64,000 bases of DNA from Flavobacterium aquicola. GTDB lineage: Bacteria; Bacteroidota; Bacteroidia; Flavobacteriales; Flavobacteriaceae. The notes beneath the pieces were generated by a model. It had not been told where the DNA came from. It did no database searches and worked only from the letters and a program-made list of their open reading frames with translations. Location of the stretch: positions 380,459-444,458 of the forward strand of contig NZ_QUNI01000004.1 in the NCBI RefSeq assembly GCF_003385115.1, in the 5' to 3' direction. The position numbers and the translations under genes are program-made. Numbering within the stretch: position 1 is the first letter of the stretch; each line of letters opens with the position of its first letter. This document shows positions 37,036 through 46,072 of this stretch, one piece after another.

Positions 37036-38562
37036 ATGAGCCAATATCTACAGCCAAACAAAGAGAAACTACAAAATACAATTAAGCACATTGTGGTACT
37101 TATGCTGGAAAACCGGTCTTTTGACAATCTATTAGGTTGGTTGTATAGTGACGAAAAACCACCTCATAACCAGCAGTTTGAAGGACTGACAAAAGACTTA
37201 TGGAATCCGCTTAATAATATAGATTCTGATGGTATTCCTTTCATCGAAAAAGTAATGGTCGAAAAAAACGGTCAGCCTAAAAAACACAGAGGAGAACTTA
37301 TTCCGAATCCTGCCGATTTTACGCTTCCAAATCCTGATCCGGGAGAAGGTTTCAAAGACACCAACCATCAATTGTTTTCAAAATACAATGTAGCCCAGCA
37401 ATATGCACCGCCGGCGATTAATATGGGTTTTGTTCAAAATTATCAAAATGCCATGCTGTACGGTGCTTTCAGTTTTGGTGATGACCCGACTAATCCCCGC
37501 GATATAATGAAATGTTATACGCCCGAACAGACTCCGGTATTGAGCCAGCTGGCAAAAAGCTTTGCAGTCTGCGATCATTATCATTGTTCTGTTCCGAGCC
37601 AGACAATTCCTAACCGTGATTTTGTACATGCTGCAACTTCGACAGGACATGTCAATAACAATCCGACTGCTCAATGTGATGCAAAAACGATCTTTAACCA
37701 GATACAGGACGCGATAGATGGAGGCAGACAAGATCTTAGCTGGGGAATTTTCGGTAATAATGATTTCGCTAATTCCAAAGATAAGGACGGTGAATTTGGA
37801 GACAATCATTTTTCACTCACAAGGCTAATCATGACGCAATTGCACGATTCAAAATTCAACAACAATTTTGGAACATTATCTGATTTTGAAGCCAAATGTA
37901 AACAGGGTAATCTGCCAAGTTATTCTTTCTTAGAACCTAATTATGGCGGAGAAGAGCAAAACGATCAGCATCCGCCAACGGATATTCGGGCTGGCGAAAA
38001 ACTTATCGCCGATCTATACAATATGATAAAATCGTCACCGGTTTTTGACAGTACCATGTTTATTATCACTTATGATGAGCATGGCGGTACTTATGATCAC
38101 GTCCCTCCTCCTACAGGTGCGAAGAACCCTTATACGGATGAACGTGCGGGTCAGGATGGATTTCTTTTCAACCGTTTTGGGGTACGTGTGCCTTGTGTGG
38201 TCATTAATCCATACATCAAAAAAGGACTTATCGCAAGACCAGACGGTTATACGCCATTTGACCATTCGTCCATTATCAAAACTGTTCAAAATTGTTTTAA
38301 CCTCGAGGGCTCTCTTACCGAAAGAGACAAAGCAGCACCTGATTTTTCGTCATTGCTGGAACTCGAATATGCCCGCAAAGATGATATTCCGACGGTAAAA
38401 CCATTAGAATGGAATTTGAAAGCGGGTGAATTACATGTAAACGACCTGCATCACCTGATAGCAGATGTTCTGGAAGATATGACCGGCAATCCAAAACCTT
38501 CATCAAGCGAGATTTTGGAATACATTCAGTTAAACTATAAAAATCTTTTCGGGAATAATTAA
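37036..38562 (+). CDS. Phospholipase C/acid-phosphatase-type phosphoesterase without a signal peptide
   Basis: This 508-residue metallo-phosphoesterase of the non-specific phospholipase C/AcpA family has the metal and nucleophile motif VVLMLENRSFDNLLGWL (residues 20-36) and a C-terminal TYDEHGGTYDHVPPP (345-359). Relatives cleave phosphodiesters or phosphomonoesters and usually carry a Tat signal; this one starts MSQYLQPNKEKLQNTIKHIV with none. It is 42 bp after the DNase II gene and 30 bp before xdhC. Confidence 0.9.
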   Translation: MSQYLQPNKEKLQNTIKHIVVLMLENRSFDNLLGWLYSDEKPPHNQQFEGLTKDLWNPLNNIDSDGIPFIEKVMVEKNGQPKKHRGELIPNPADFTLPNPDPGEGFKDTNHQLFSKYNVAQQYAPPAINMGFVQNYQNAMLYGAFSFGDDPTNPRDIMKCYTPEQTPVLSQLAKSFAVCDHYHCSVPSQTIPNRDFVHAATSTGHVNNNPTAQCDAKTIFNQIQDAIDGGRQDLSWGIFGNNDFANSKDKDGEFGDNHFSLTRLIMTQLHDSKFNNNFGTLSDFEAKCKQGNLPSYSFLEPNYGGEEQNDQHPPTDIRAGEKLIADLYNMIKSSPVFDSTMFIITYDEHGGTYDHVPPPTGAKNPYTDERAGQDGFLFNRFGVRVPCVVINPYIKKGLIARPDGYTPFDHSSIIKTVQNCFNLEGSLTERDKAAPDFSSLLELEYARKDDIPTVKPLEWNLKAGELHVNDLHHLIADVLEDMTGNPKPSSSEILEYIQLNYKNLFGNN

Positions 38563-38592
38563 GTATTCCAGAAAAGCTTAAATCATAGCATC

Positions 38593-39606
38593 ATGACGCA
38601 CGAATTTTTGAAAATAATAGAGTCTTGCAAAAGAGCCCGCCAAAAGAATATACGAACAGTTCTGGCTACGATTGTTCATACAGAAGGTTCTTCTTATCGA
38701 AAGGAAGGTACTCAAATGCTTATTGATGAATACGAAAATATAACCGGAGCATTAAGCGGAGGCTGTGTCGAACAGGAAGTGATACGGCAGTCCATTAGTG
38801 TGTTTGCTTCGGATTGTCCGAAAGTTTTCAAATACGACGGGCGTTTCCGGTTGGGCTGTGAAGGAAGCATTTATATTTTGATAGAAATGTTCCAGCTTGA
38901 CGATGAACTCCTTCAGCAAATTGAACAGGCAATTGAACAAAGACAGCCGTTTTCATTGTCCAGCTCTTTTCTGGCTGAAGAAATAAACCAGCCCAATTTT
39001 GGAACTTCTTTTGAATTCAAAGACATTAAGATTTATCATTCCAATTACGACAAAGTCTCCAATAATCTAGTTTTCAAACAGCAAATTCAGCCACTAAACC
39101 GATTGTGTATTTTTGGAATCGAACATGATGCGGAAAAATTAAGCCAAATGGCATCGTTCTTAGGCTGGGAAGTTATCGTTATAGGCTCTGAATACAGTAC
39201 TGTGAATGGCAGTGATTTTCCATTCGCAAAATCGGTCTTAACGATGAAACCGGAAGATCTGGATCCAAATCTATTCTGCAAAAACACTGCAGTTGTGGTG
39301 ATGAGCCATAATTTTTCTAAAGACCTGCGTTTCCTGCTGACTATGATTACCTCAAAAGTAAAATACATTGGTCTTCTTGGCCCCGCACACCGCAGGGAAA
39401 AATTACTGAACGCTATTCTTGATACCGATCTATTTATTGATGATGAAGCTTTTGATAAAATTCATGGACCAGTTGGATTACCTATTGGAAGCCAGACTCC
39501 CGAAGAAATAGCGTTATCTATTATGGCGGAAATTACCAGCATCTGGCGTAGCACCAATCAGAAACAAACAGAATTTGCTTGTTTTTCAAGTGAAAAAGGT
39601 TTGTAA
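38593..39606 (+). CDS. xdhC: XdhC/CoxI-family molybdenum-cofactor chaperone
   Basis: This 337-residue protein has the XdhC N-terminal block (TVLATIVHTEGSSYRKEG, GALSGGCVEQEVI) and C-terminal Rossmann-like domain (LLGPAHRREKLL, HGPVGLPIGSQTPEEIALSI). XdhC binds sulphurated molybdopterin and inserts it into xanthine dehydrogenase. The GxG loop of the C domain is degenerate (IFGIEHDAEKL). It closes the five-gene run and is the best evidence that the run serves the molybdenum hydroxylase. Confidence 0.9.
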   Translation: MTHEFLKIIESCKRARQKNIRTVLATIVHTEGSSYRKEGTQMLIDEYENITGALSGGCVEQEVIRQSISVFASDCPKVFKYDGRFRLGCEGSIYILIEMFQLDDELLQQIEQAIEQRQPFSLSSSFLAEEINQPNFGTSFEFKDIKIYHSNYDKVSNNLVFKQQIQPLNRLCIFGIEHDAEKLSQMASFLGWEVIVIGSEYSTVNGSDFPFAKSVLTMKPEDLDPNLFCKNTAVVVMSHNFSKDLRFLLTMITSKVKYIGLLGPAHRREKLLNAILDTDLFIDDEAFDKIHGPVGLPIGSQTPEEIALSIMAEITSIWRSTNQKQTEFACFSSEKGL

Positions 39607-39761
39607 TTAAAATTGTATCTATTTGAATTCAAATGATGTACTATCAAGTCCCACATAACTATTCCGTTTTAGGAATCACTTAATCCTTAGGATTTTATAA
39701 AATCAAACAAAACATTGACTATGAAAGTATTACGTAATAAAAACATATATAAATATTTTAA

Positions 39762-41450
39762 TTACATCGGTATTAATAGAGTATCCAGTATTTTTCCTAC
39801 TTCAACTTGCAGTACTTCATCTCTGCCTTGCCTTTTTCCTTCTGTAAAAACCGATCGGGTAAAATACAGCGTTTTATTGTCTAAAGAAAAACGAGGCTGG
39901 TATTCCATCGCATTAGTATTTATTTTTGGACCTAGATTGATAGGTTTTGACCAGCCTGCTTCTGTTTTTCGAGAGAGAAATAAATCATAAGCACCATAAA
40001 CGCCTGTACGGTTAGAGAGGAAAACCAGCCATTTTCCATCACGGCTGACAGCCACATTACTTTCGGAAAAATTACTGGTGTTAAGCTCTGATACTGCTAT
40101 TGGATTTTTCCATTGTCCATCTTTATACTCAGCATAGTACACATCACCATTACTGGAATAATAAAGGTGATTATCTGCTGTCAACTCAGGATAATACTGA
40201 TCGATAGCAGTGTTTATGTTTTCAGGCAAAAGAACAGGTTTCTGCCAATTTCCCTGAACATCTTTTTTAGATATGTATAAGTCAGGATCTTTACCAGTTT
40301 CCGAAATGCGGAGCAGTGCAAATGTACCATCATGGCTGATTACAGGATTGGCAACATTGGATGTTATCTGCCAGATATTCATTTTTAAAGGATTGCTAAA
40401 ACTGCCATCCGAACCAATATCTAAACGATAAGTTTCGCAGATACTTCTATCTGTACTGCTTCTGGTTGTATATGCATAACTGCCATCAGGCGAAAAAGTG
40501 ATTCCATATACATCACCATCTGAAAATGCATTGTCAAAAACAACTTTTGGCTGAACTGATGCTAATGCTTTGAGAAATGGAAGATTTATTGTTGCAGAAT
40601 AAATATTTTCTACCAAAATATCACCAGTTTTTTGTGAACGGGCAAATAGCAGCGTAGCATCATTGAAAATGAATGGACAAAAATCGTTCTGATCCGAATT
40701 GATTTCTGCTCCAAGATTCACAGGGACTGACCAGGTACCATTTTGGTTAAAACTGATGTAAAGATCGGCCTGTCCAAAACCCGATGTATTGCCATCTGAC
40801 GAAAAAATCATATAACTCTCATCAGTCGCAATATAACTGTTCCCTTCATCGCTTTTTGAATTTATCGGATAACCCAGATTTTCAGGTTTCTGGTATTTTC
40901 CGTTTATCAGGCGGGAAACATAAATATCATTTCCTCCATATCCTTTTTTATTACTTCGCAAACCAAAATAAATATTTCCATTGGCAGCCATAGTTGCATA
41001 AGTTTCATTTTCGTCGCTGTTTATTGCAGTGAGGGGAAAAGGTTTTCCCCACCTTCCATTATTTCGTTTTACCATCCAAATGTCTAGATCCTTATCATCA
41101 TTACCATTTTTATGGAAGCTTTTTCGGCTGTTATACAGAATACTGTTTCCATCGGAAGAAATAACTGGGTCAATTTCTCTAAATTTCTGATCAGAAAAAA
41201 AAGCAGCTTTTGGTGTCTGCCATTTTCCATTGATCATTTCACTCTGCATAATCTGGAGCTTTTTTCTTCCTCCGGAGGAATTTACAAAATAGACATGATT
41301 GCCATCTGGCGAAATGGTTAATCCAAAGACTTTATTATTAGAAATAATTTCGGGAGCAAATATTTTGACTTCTGAATTGACTTGAGCATTTACAGCACTA
41401 TCAAAAAATATACAGCTGGTCAATAAAATCAGTTTTGTGATTTTTCTCAT
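39762..41450 (-). CDS. Secreted PD40/WD40-like propeller protein
   Basis: The 562-residue product has a signal peptide (ITKLILLTSCIFFDSAVNA) and repeated TolB-like PD40 blades, such as GLTISPDGNHVYFVNSSGGR, DPVISSDGNSILYNS, FSPDGSYAYTTRSS, VSRDGKWLVFLSNRTG and FSLDNKTLYFTRS. Around 8-9 blades are visible. Such proteins may sense or bind envelope components; no OmpA domain is attached. It is transcribed towards the xdhC cluster and ends 155 bp from it. Its function is unknown. Confidence 0.82.
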   Translation of the reverse strand: MRKITKLILLTSCIFFDSAVNAQVNSEVKIFAPEIISNNKVFGLTISPDGNHVYFVNSSGGRKKLQIMQSEMINGKWQTPKAAFFSDQKFREIDPVISSDGNSILYNSRKSFHKNGNDDKDLDIWMVKRNNGRWGKPFPLTAINSDENETYATMAANGNIYFGLRSNKKGYGGNDIYVSRLINGKYQKPENLGYPINSKSDEGNSYIATDESYMIFSSDGNTSGFGQADLYISFNQNGTWSVPVNLGAEINSDQNDFCPFIFNDATLLFARSQKTGDILVENIYSATINLPFLKALASVQPKVVFDNAFSDGDVYGITFSPDGSYAYTTRSSTDRSICETYRLDIGSDGSFSNPLKMNIWQITSNVANPVISHDGTFALLRISETGKDPDLYISKKDVQGNWQKPVLLPENINTAIDQYYPELTADNHLYYSSNGDVYYAEYKDGQWKNPIAVSELNTSNFSESNVAVSRDGKWLVFLSNRTGVYGAYDLFLSRKTEAGWSKPINLGPKINTNAMEYQPRFSLDNKTLYFTRSVFTEGKRQGRDEVLQVEVGKILDTLLIPM

Positions 41451-41492
41451 AAGGTTTTCTATTTAAATTCTTGAAAAAAGAATACTATTCAA

Positions 41493-42095
41493 TTATATCT
41501 CTGATTTAATAGACTGAATATGTTTTTCCAGAATATCAACATCTTTTTTCATTCGTCTACGCTTGATAACGAAGGTGTAAATTATCATCCAGACGATAAA
41601 AGCTCCCCAAACCCACCAAAAACAAAGAACAGTACGGCCTGTTTTGTCCAGCAGAAATTTATCCAAAACTGGCCTTAAATACAAATACACGCCAAAACCT
41701 AATACCAGAACATACAAAACCTCTCCGTAAGTGTGCATCCAAATATTCAGTTTTTTATATTCTTCTAATTGCACGATGGTTTGCAAAACGCTTTGCGTCG
41801 GTTTTATTTTATTCAATCGATACAGCAGATATGTTTTGCTTAATGCATAGTACAATGAACAACCGATTAAAATCCAAAATCCATAATCAGAGGTGTTTAA
41901 TTTTTGAGCATTTATTTTGTCAATATAAATAATTGCTAATGCAGTTATTATGAACGTAATTATTGTTTTAAGATGATTTTTTTTCAGCAATGCAATATCA
42001 TCCTTTGCTTTTTGATCAACAACCTTTTGAGAAAAGGTCATTGAAGCTTTCTTCTGTTGAAACAGCGTTTTTAGTTCTTCAAAATCCTTTTCCAT
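41493..42095 (-). CDS. Four-helix membrane protein, possible sigma-factor partner
   Basis: This 200-residue protein has an N-terminal cytoplasmic helix and four membrane segments: TIITFIITALAIIYI, GFWILIGCSLYYALS, VLYVLVLGFGVYLYL and FWWVWGAFIVWMIIYTFV. It starts 1 bp after the ECF sigma gene ends, so it may be an anti-sigma or sensor partner, though it has no known anti-sigma domain. The C-terminal tail is basic and coiled. Confidence 0.65.
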   Translation of the reverse strand: MEKDFEELKTLFQQKKASMTFSQKVVDQKAKDDIALLKKNHLKTIITFIITALAIIYIDKINAQKLNTSDYGFWILIGCSLYYALSKTYLLYRLNKIKPTQSVLQTIVQLEEYKKLNIWMHTYGEVLYVLVLGFGVYLYLRPVLDKFLLDKTGRTVLCFWWVWGAFIVWMIIYTFVIKRRRMKKDVDILEKHIQSIKSEI

Positions 42096-42096
42096 A

Positions 42097-42591
42097 TCAG
42101 TTGTTTTTTGATAATAATTCTTTGAGCTGTTTCTTGATTCGAAACACTTTTACATTTACATTATTTTCGGTAATTCCCAATACCTCGCCAATCTGTTTTT
42201 GAGAAACATCCTCTAGTACCATCGAAATAATAATACGGTCTATTTCATTGAGCTGGGCAATAGCTTTGTACAAAACAGCCGACTGGTCTTCATTATCATC
42301 ATATTTTTCTTCAATACAATTATCCTTTATCGTTTCATGATATTTTACGGGATTGTTCTTTTCCTTACGGAGCAGCATAAGGCAGGTATTAGCTGCAATC
42401 CTGTAAATCCATGTACTATAATCCGAACGATGCTGAAATGATGTGAGATTTATCCAAACTTTAGAAAAACATTCCTGCATCAAATCTTCTGCCTGTGTTT
42501 CACTTCTGGTATAGCTATAACACAAACGGAAAATCCAGTCTCTATATTCGGTAAAAAGCTGATCGAATATTTCCTTTTTATTTTCCAACAA
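42097..42591 (-). CDS. ECF-type sigma-70 family factor
   Basis: This 164-residue RNA polymerase sigma factor has region 2 (FTEYRDWIFRLCYSYTRSET, EDLMQECFSKVWINLTSFQH) and region 4 (LNEIDRIIISMVLEDVSQKQ, GEVLGITENNVNVKVFRIKK). Its start overlaps the 3' end of the alpha/beta hydrolase gene by 14 bp, and the four-helix protein follows at 1 bp. No target promoter is identifiable. Confidence 0.93.
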   Translation of the reverse strand: MLENKKEIFDQLFTEYRDWIFRLCYSYTRSETQAEDLMQECFSKVWINLTSFQHRSDYSTWIYRIAANTCLMLLRKEKNNPVKYHETIKDNCIEEKYDDNEDQSAVLYKAIAQLNEIDRIIISMVLEDVSQKQIGEVLGITENNVNVKVFRIKKQLKELLSKNN

Positions 42592-43468
42592 TATGCTGTT
42601 TTAAGAATTTATCCATTTCAATAATAAACCATGCAGGCTGGTCATTTGCTATAAAATCCTTTGCTTCTTCTGTAACGGCATGAGTAATATTTGGCGTATC
42701 ACCGTACATTTCTTTTATTTTTTTATCCGCTTCCGAAATTGGCATGTTTTTATATTTTTTTGCAAAATACCAAGTGGTAAAAACCAGCATTGGAATTTTA
42801 TTATCTTTCAAGTCGGGAATTAAATTTCCACGCAGTTGTTCGCAAAGTGTTTCCGCCAATGTCTTTCTGTCTGATTTCTGCTGCCATTGAACAAAACGGT
42901 CAACATCTGCCGTATTATTAAAATTCATCATTTCGGCAGTCTGTTTCTGACTTGCGGCAAAAGCATCAGCATTCATTTCGATTAATCCTTTACGGATACT
43001 ATTTTGCATTGCTTCCAATTTCTCAGCTGTTATTGCTGGATCCAGCACCATACTCAGTTTAGGGTAAAAATCAGAAGCAATGATGGCTTTTATGTCCAAG
43101 CTTTTATCCGAAGCTAATGTTACCGCTACAAATGCACCATAATTTTGACCAACTAAAGTAATATTTTTCAGCTTTTCTTTTTTGATAAATATTCTCAAAT
43201 CATTTACATAATTATCTGTATATAAATTATCAATAGGTTTTAAGCCATTAAATCCTGCAAAATCTGCAAGATAACATGCATAATTTTCAGCATAGTTTTT
43301 AACAATACCGTCCCACATTTCTGATGAACAGCCAATGTGAGGAAGAAAGATAATAGGATTTCCTTTTTTACTGATTGCTGAAACCTTAACTGAGGTTTGC
43401 GCAAAAGAAGTGGAAGCAAGAATTAAGAAAATAAAAACGATAAGGCGGTTAAGAGATAACTGTTTCAT
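42578..43468 (-). CDS. Alpha/beta-hydrolase fold protein lacking catalytic Ser and His
   Basis: This 296-residue protein has a signal peptide (LIVFIFLILASTSFA) and a classical alpha/beta-hydrolase pattern (NPIIFLPHIGCSSEMWDG). The nucleophile elbow reads GQNYG rather than GxSxG, and where the family has the catalytic His (K/RHFI) it has Asp (AKDFIANDQPAWF). Both are readable in the DNA (AAT and GAT codons). So a catalytically dead or altered exported protein is likely. It is upstream of and overlaps the ECF sigma gene, suggesting a ligand-sensing or regulatory role. Confidence 0.82.
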   Translation of the reverse strand: MKQLSLNRLIVFIFLILASTSFAQTSVKVSAISKKGNPIIFLPHIGCSSEMWDGIVKNYAENYACYLADFAGFNGLKPIDNLYTDNYVNDLRIFIKKEKLKNITLVGQNYGAFVAVTLASDKSLDIKAIIASDFYPKLSMVLDPAITAEKLEAMQNSIRKGLIEMNADAFAASQKQTAEMMNFNNTADVDRFVQWQQKSDRKTLAETLCEQLRGNLIPDLKDNKIPMLVFTTWYFAKKYKNMPISEADKKIKEMYGDTPNITHAVTEEAKDFIANDQPAWFIIEMDKFLKQHIVGK

Positions 43469-43605
43469 AGTCTAGTAATATTTATCATTGTTTACAGTTT
43501 AGATGCAGAGAAAACTAAAATCTTACAAAACAGTTTTAAATTATTTAAAAAAGGGGGGAATAACAAAAAGAATAATAAATTTACTCCAATATAAAAAAAG
43601 AAATA

Positions 43606-44055
43606 ATGACCAGTATACAAAGAACAACAGCCGAAAACAAAGACTTTAGAAAACTAGTCGTTTTACTTGATGAATTTTTGGCAAAATTGGACGGTGAAGA
43701 TCATGCTTTTTATGCCCAGTTTGATAAATTGGATAAAATCAATAATGTTGTAGTCTGCTATCATGATGATATTGCTATTGGATGCGGTGCTTTCAAGGAA
43801 TTTGATACTGATACCGTCGAAATAAAAAGGATGTTTGTCCATCCAGATTTTCGGGGAAAAGGAACTGCAAGCGCGGTTTTGAAAGAACTAGAACTTTGGG
43901 CAGGCGAAAATAATTACTCCAGCTGTGTTCTGGAAACAGGAATAAACAATCCAAAAGCAATTGCTTTGTATCGCAGATCGGGTTACGAAATTATCCCAAA
44001 TTACGGTCAATATGAAAATGTAGAAACCAGTGCGTGCTTAAAAAAACAACTATAA
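43606..44055 (+). CDS. GNAT-family N-acetyltransferase
   Basis: This 149-residue protein has the acetyl-CoA loop MFVHPDFRGKGTASAVLKEL (R-G-K-G-T-A) and LETGINNPKAIALYRRSGYE. The substrate is unknown. It is monocistronic and shares a bidirectional terminator with the leftward TauE/SafE gene. Confidence 0.9.
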   Translation: MTSIQRTTAENKDFRKLVVLLDEFLAKLDGEDHAFYAQFDKLDKINNVVVCYHDDIAIGCGAFKEFDTDTVEIKRMFVHPDFRGKGTASAVLKELELWAGENNYSSCVLETGINNPKAIALYRRSGYEIIPNYGQYENVETSACLKKQL

Positions 44056-44057
44056 AA

Positions 44058-44102
44058 AGAGAGCAGTAACTTTAGACGAAAAGTCCAATGTTACTGCTCT
44101 TT
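44058..44102. terminator. Bidirectional terminator
   Basis: GAGCAGTAAC (44061-44070) pairs with GTTACTGCTC (44090-44099), extended by A/T pairs, between two convergent genes. Confidence 0.82.
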
Positions 44103-44128
44103 AAAAATATATAGACCTTAAAAAATTA

Positions 44129-44911
44129 CTAGCTGATCAGCTTAAATCCAACAAAAAACAGCATAACTGCAATCGCATTTCTAAGTAATACATCCGGCAT
44201 TTTTCCGCTTAACATACTTCCTAAATAAATTCCAGGAAGCGATCCCATCAATAATTGGCCAAGTAATGCCAAATCTAAATTTCCCATTGAGGCATGTCCC
44301 AATCCAGCAACTAGAGTCAAAGGCACAGCGTGAGCAATTTCGGTACCAACCAAACGAGGTGTTGGCAAAAGCGGGTATAAGAAAAACAATGTAACTGTTC
44401 CTAATGCTCCTGCTCCAATAGAAGTCAGCGTTACTGTTGCTCCCAATAAAACACCAATGGCGATGGTCAATAAATTTTGTGTTCTGCTTTCGCTATGAAA
44501 TTTATCGCCGGCATGCTTTTGAGACAAAATCAACAATTTCTTTTTGAACAAAATTGCTACCGAAGTAAATAGCAAAGCCCATCCCAAGCTGTATTTTATA
44601 ATATTATTTAAAGCTGTCGTATCAGCATTCAGGCTGTGCAGAATCCATAATGTCACTAAAGCCGCAGGCACACTTCCAAGAGAAAGCCAGCCAGTGATAG
44701 TCCAGTTAATATTCTTCTTTTTATTATGAACCAAAACACCTCCAGATTTGGTAATCGCTGCATATAATAAGTCTGTTCCAACCGCTGTAGACGGCGGTAT
44801 ATTAAAATACAATAAAATAGGCGTCATCAAGGACCCTCCTCCTACTCCTGTCATACCTACAATAAAACCTACAACCAATCCGGCAATAATTAAACCTATC
44901 TGAAAATCCAT
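44129..44911 (-). CDS. TauE/SafE-family sulfite/anion exporter
   Basis: This 260-residue membrane protein has about seven to eight helices and the duplicated TauE/SafE pattern (IAGLVVGFIVGMTGVGGGSL, MTPILLYFN; LLGATVTLTSIGAGALGTVT). It likely moves sulphur-containing or other small organic anions across the inner membrane. A -7-like box (TATTTTTG on the minus strand, 44932-44939) is 21 bp upstream of the start. Confidence 0.9.
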   Translation of the reverse strand: MDFQIGLIIAGLVVGFIVGMTGVGGGSLMTPILLYFNIPPSTAVGTDLLYAAITKSGGVLVHNKKKNINWTITGWLSLGSVPAALVTLWILHSLNADTTALNNIIKYSLGWALLFTSVAILFKKKLLILSQKHAGDKFHSESRTQNLLTIAIGVLLGATVTLTSIGAGALGTVTLFFLYPLLPTPRLVGTEIAHAVPLTLVAGLGHASMGNLDLALLGQLLMGSLPGIYLGSMLSGKMPDVLLRNAIAVMLFFVGFKLIS

Positions 44912-45380
44912 AAAATTGAAATTTTTTTTGGCAAAAATAGAAAAAACTCCTCAACAATATGCATCAAACAGCTTCTCGACAGCCTCTTCAATCATTCAAA
45001 TTCATTGCTTTAGTGTCAAAAAAGCATCATTTCGGAATGAGTATTATCGCCTATAAAAGCAATTTGCTGCCAAAATCATTTTATATCCGACTATAACCAT
45101 AGAAATTAAATACATTTCAAGCATTTTTTTATAAATTTAATAATAATCCTATGGACTTACTAGATTATACAAAAATTGATGAAATTATTTTATAAATAAA
45201 TATTTTTCTTACGCAAAAGAAATAATTTTCGGGAATAAAAAGTTCTGACAAGCAAAAAATTCAGATTTAAAATTGAAATAAGTCAATAAAGAAAACATCA
45301 AAAGTATTCCTGAGAAGAATTTATCATAAATCTAAACACAAACTGCTTTTTTGTAACTTCGCCATCTCAAAAAAACGGAT
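44912..45380. other. Gene-free region before rlmH
   Basis: This 469-bp AT-rich stretch separates divergent genes. Apart from the -7-like box for the TauE/SafE gene (44932-44939) and TAACTTCG (45354-45361) near rlmH, I see no gene, repeat or hairpin. Confidence 0.55.
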
Positions 45381-45854
45381 ATGAACATCAAACTTATCGC
45401 TATAGGCAAAACCGACAATAAATCATTGCAAACCTTAATTGATGATTATACCAAAAGATTGTCTTTCTATATCAAGTTTGATTTAGAGATTATTCCCGAT
45501 ATTAAAAACGTTAAAAACTTATCTGAAAGCCAGCAGAAAGAAAAAGAAGGTGAACTCATTTTGTCAAAAATAACTCCGACAGATCAGCTTATTTTGCTGG
45601 ACGAAAACGGAAAAACCTTTAACAGTGTAGCTTTTTCAGCCGAACTGCAGAAAAAAATGAATTCCGGTATCAAAACACTGGTATTTGTAATTGGCGGACC
45701 TTATGGTTTTTCGGATACGGTTTATGCAAAAGCAAATGGCAAAATCTCGCTTTCGCTAATGACATTTTCCCATCAGATGGTTCGTTTATTTTTTATTGAA
45801 CAATTGTACAGAGGATTTACCATTTTGAGAAATGAACCTTATCATCATCAGTAA
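45381..45854 (+). CDS. rlmH: 23S rRNA pseudouridine-1915 N3-methyltransferase
   Basis: RlmH methylates pseudouridine 1915 of 23S rRNA in 70S ribosomes. It is 157 residues with the SPOUT knot features FVIGGPYGFSD and LSLMTFSHQMVRLFFIEQLYRGFTILRNEPYHHQ at the C terminus, which is nearly invariant. It is a single gene. Confidence 0.97.
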   Translation: MNIKLIAIGKTDNKSLQTLIDDYTKRLSFYIKFDLEIIPDIKNVKNLSESQQKEKEGELILSKITPTDQLILLDENGKTFNSVAFSAELQKKMNSGIKTLVFVIGGPYGFSDTVYAKANGKISLSLMTFSHQMVRLFFIEQLYRGFTILRNEPYHHQ

Positions 45855-46072
45855 AACTCACATTCATTGCTTTTTTATTCAAAATACTGCATCAGTCTTG
45901 AATTCACATCATTTTTTCATTAAACAAACAATCCTTATAATCAATATTTTACATCAAAAAGAGATTTAATTAAAAATATAAATCGTAAATTTATCATATT
46001 TTTATTAAATCTTAATAAAATTTAATAATTGTATTTTTTTAACCTTTTTTTAATCCTAAAAAATACATAATT

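Noticed and set aside
37036..38562. Defence-system (anti-phage) reading of DNase II plus phospholipase
   Set aside because: No sensor, immunity gene or defence-island neighbours are visible; left as a weak alternative under the findings.
29761..39606. Straight reading of the cluster as purine salvage through xanthine dehydrogenase
   Set aside because: Key XDH substrate residues appear replaced, and no purine transporter, deaminase or urate gene is in the cluster; kept only as one hypothesis.
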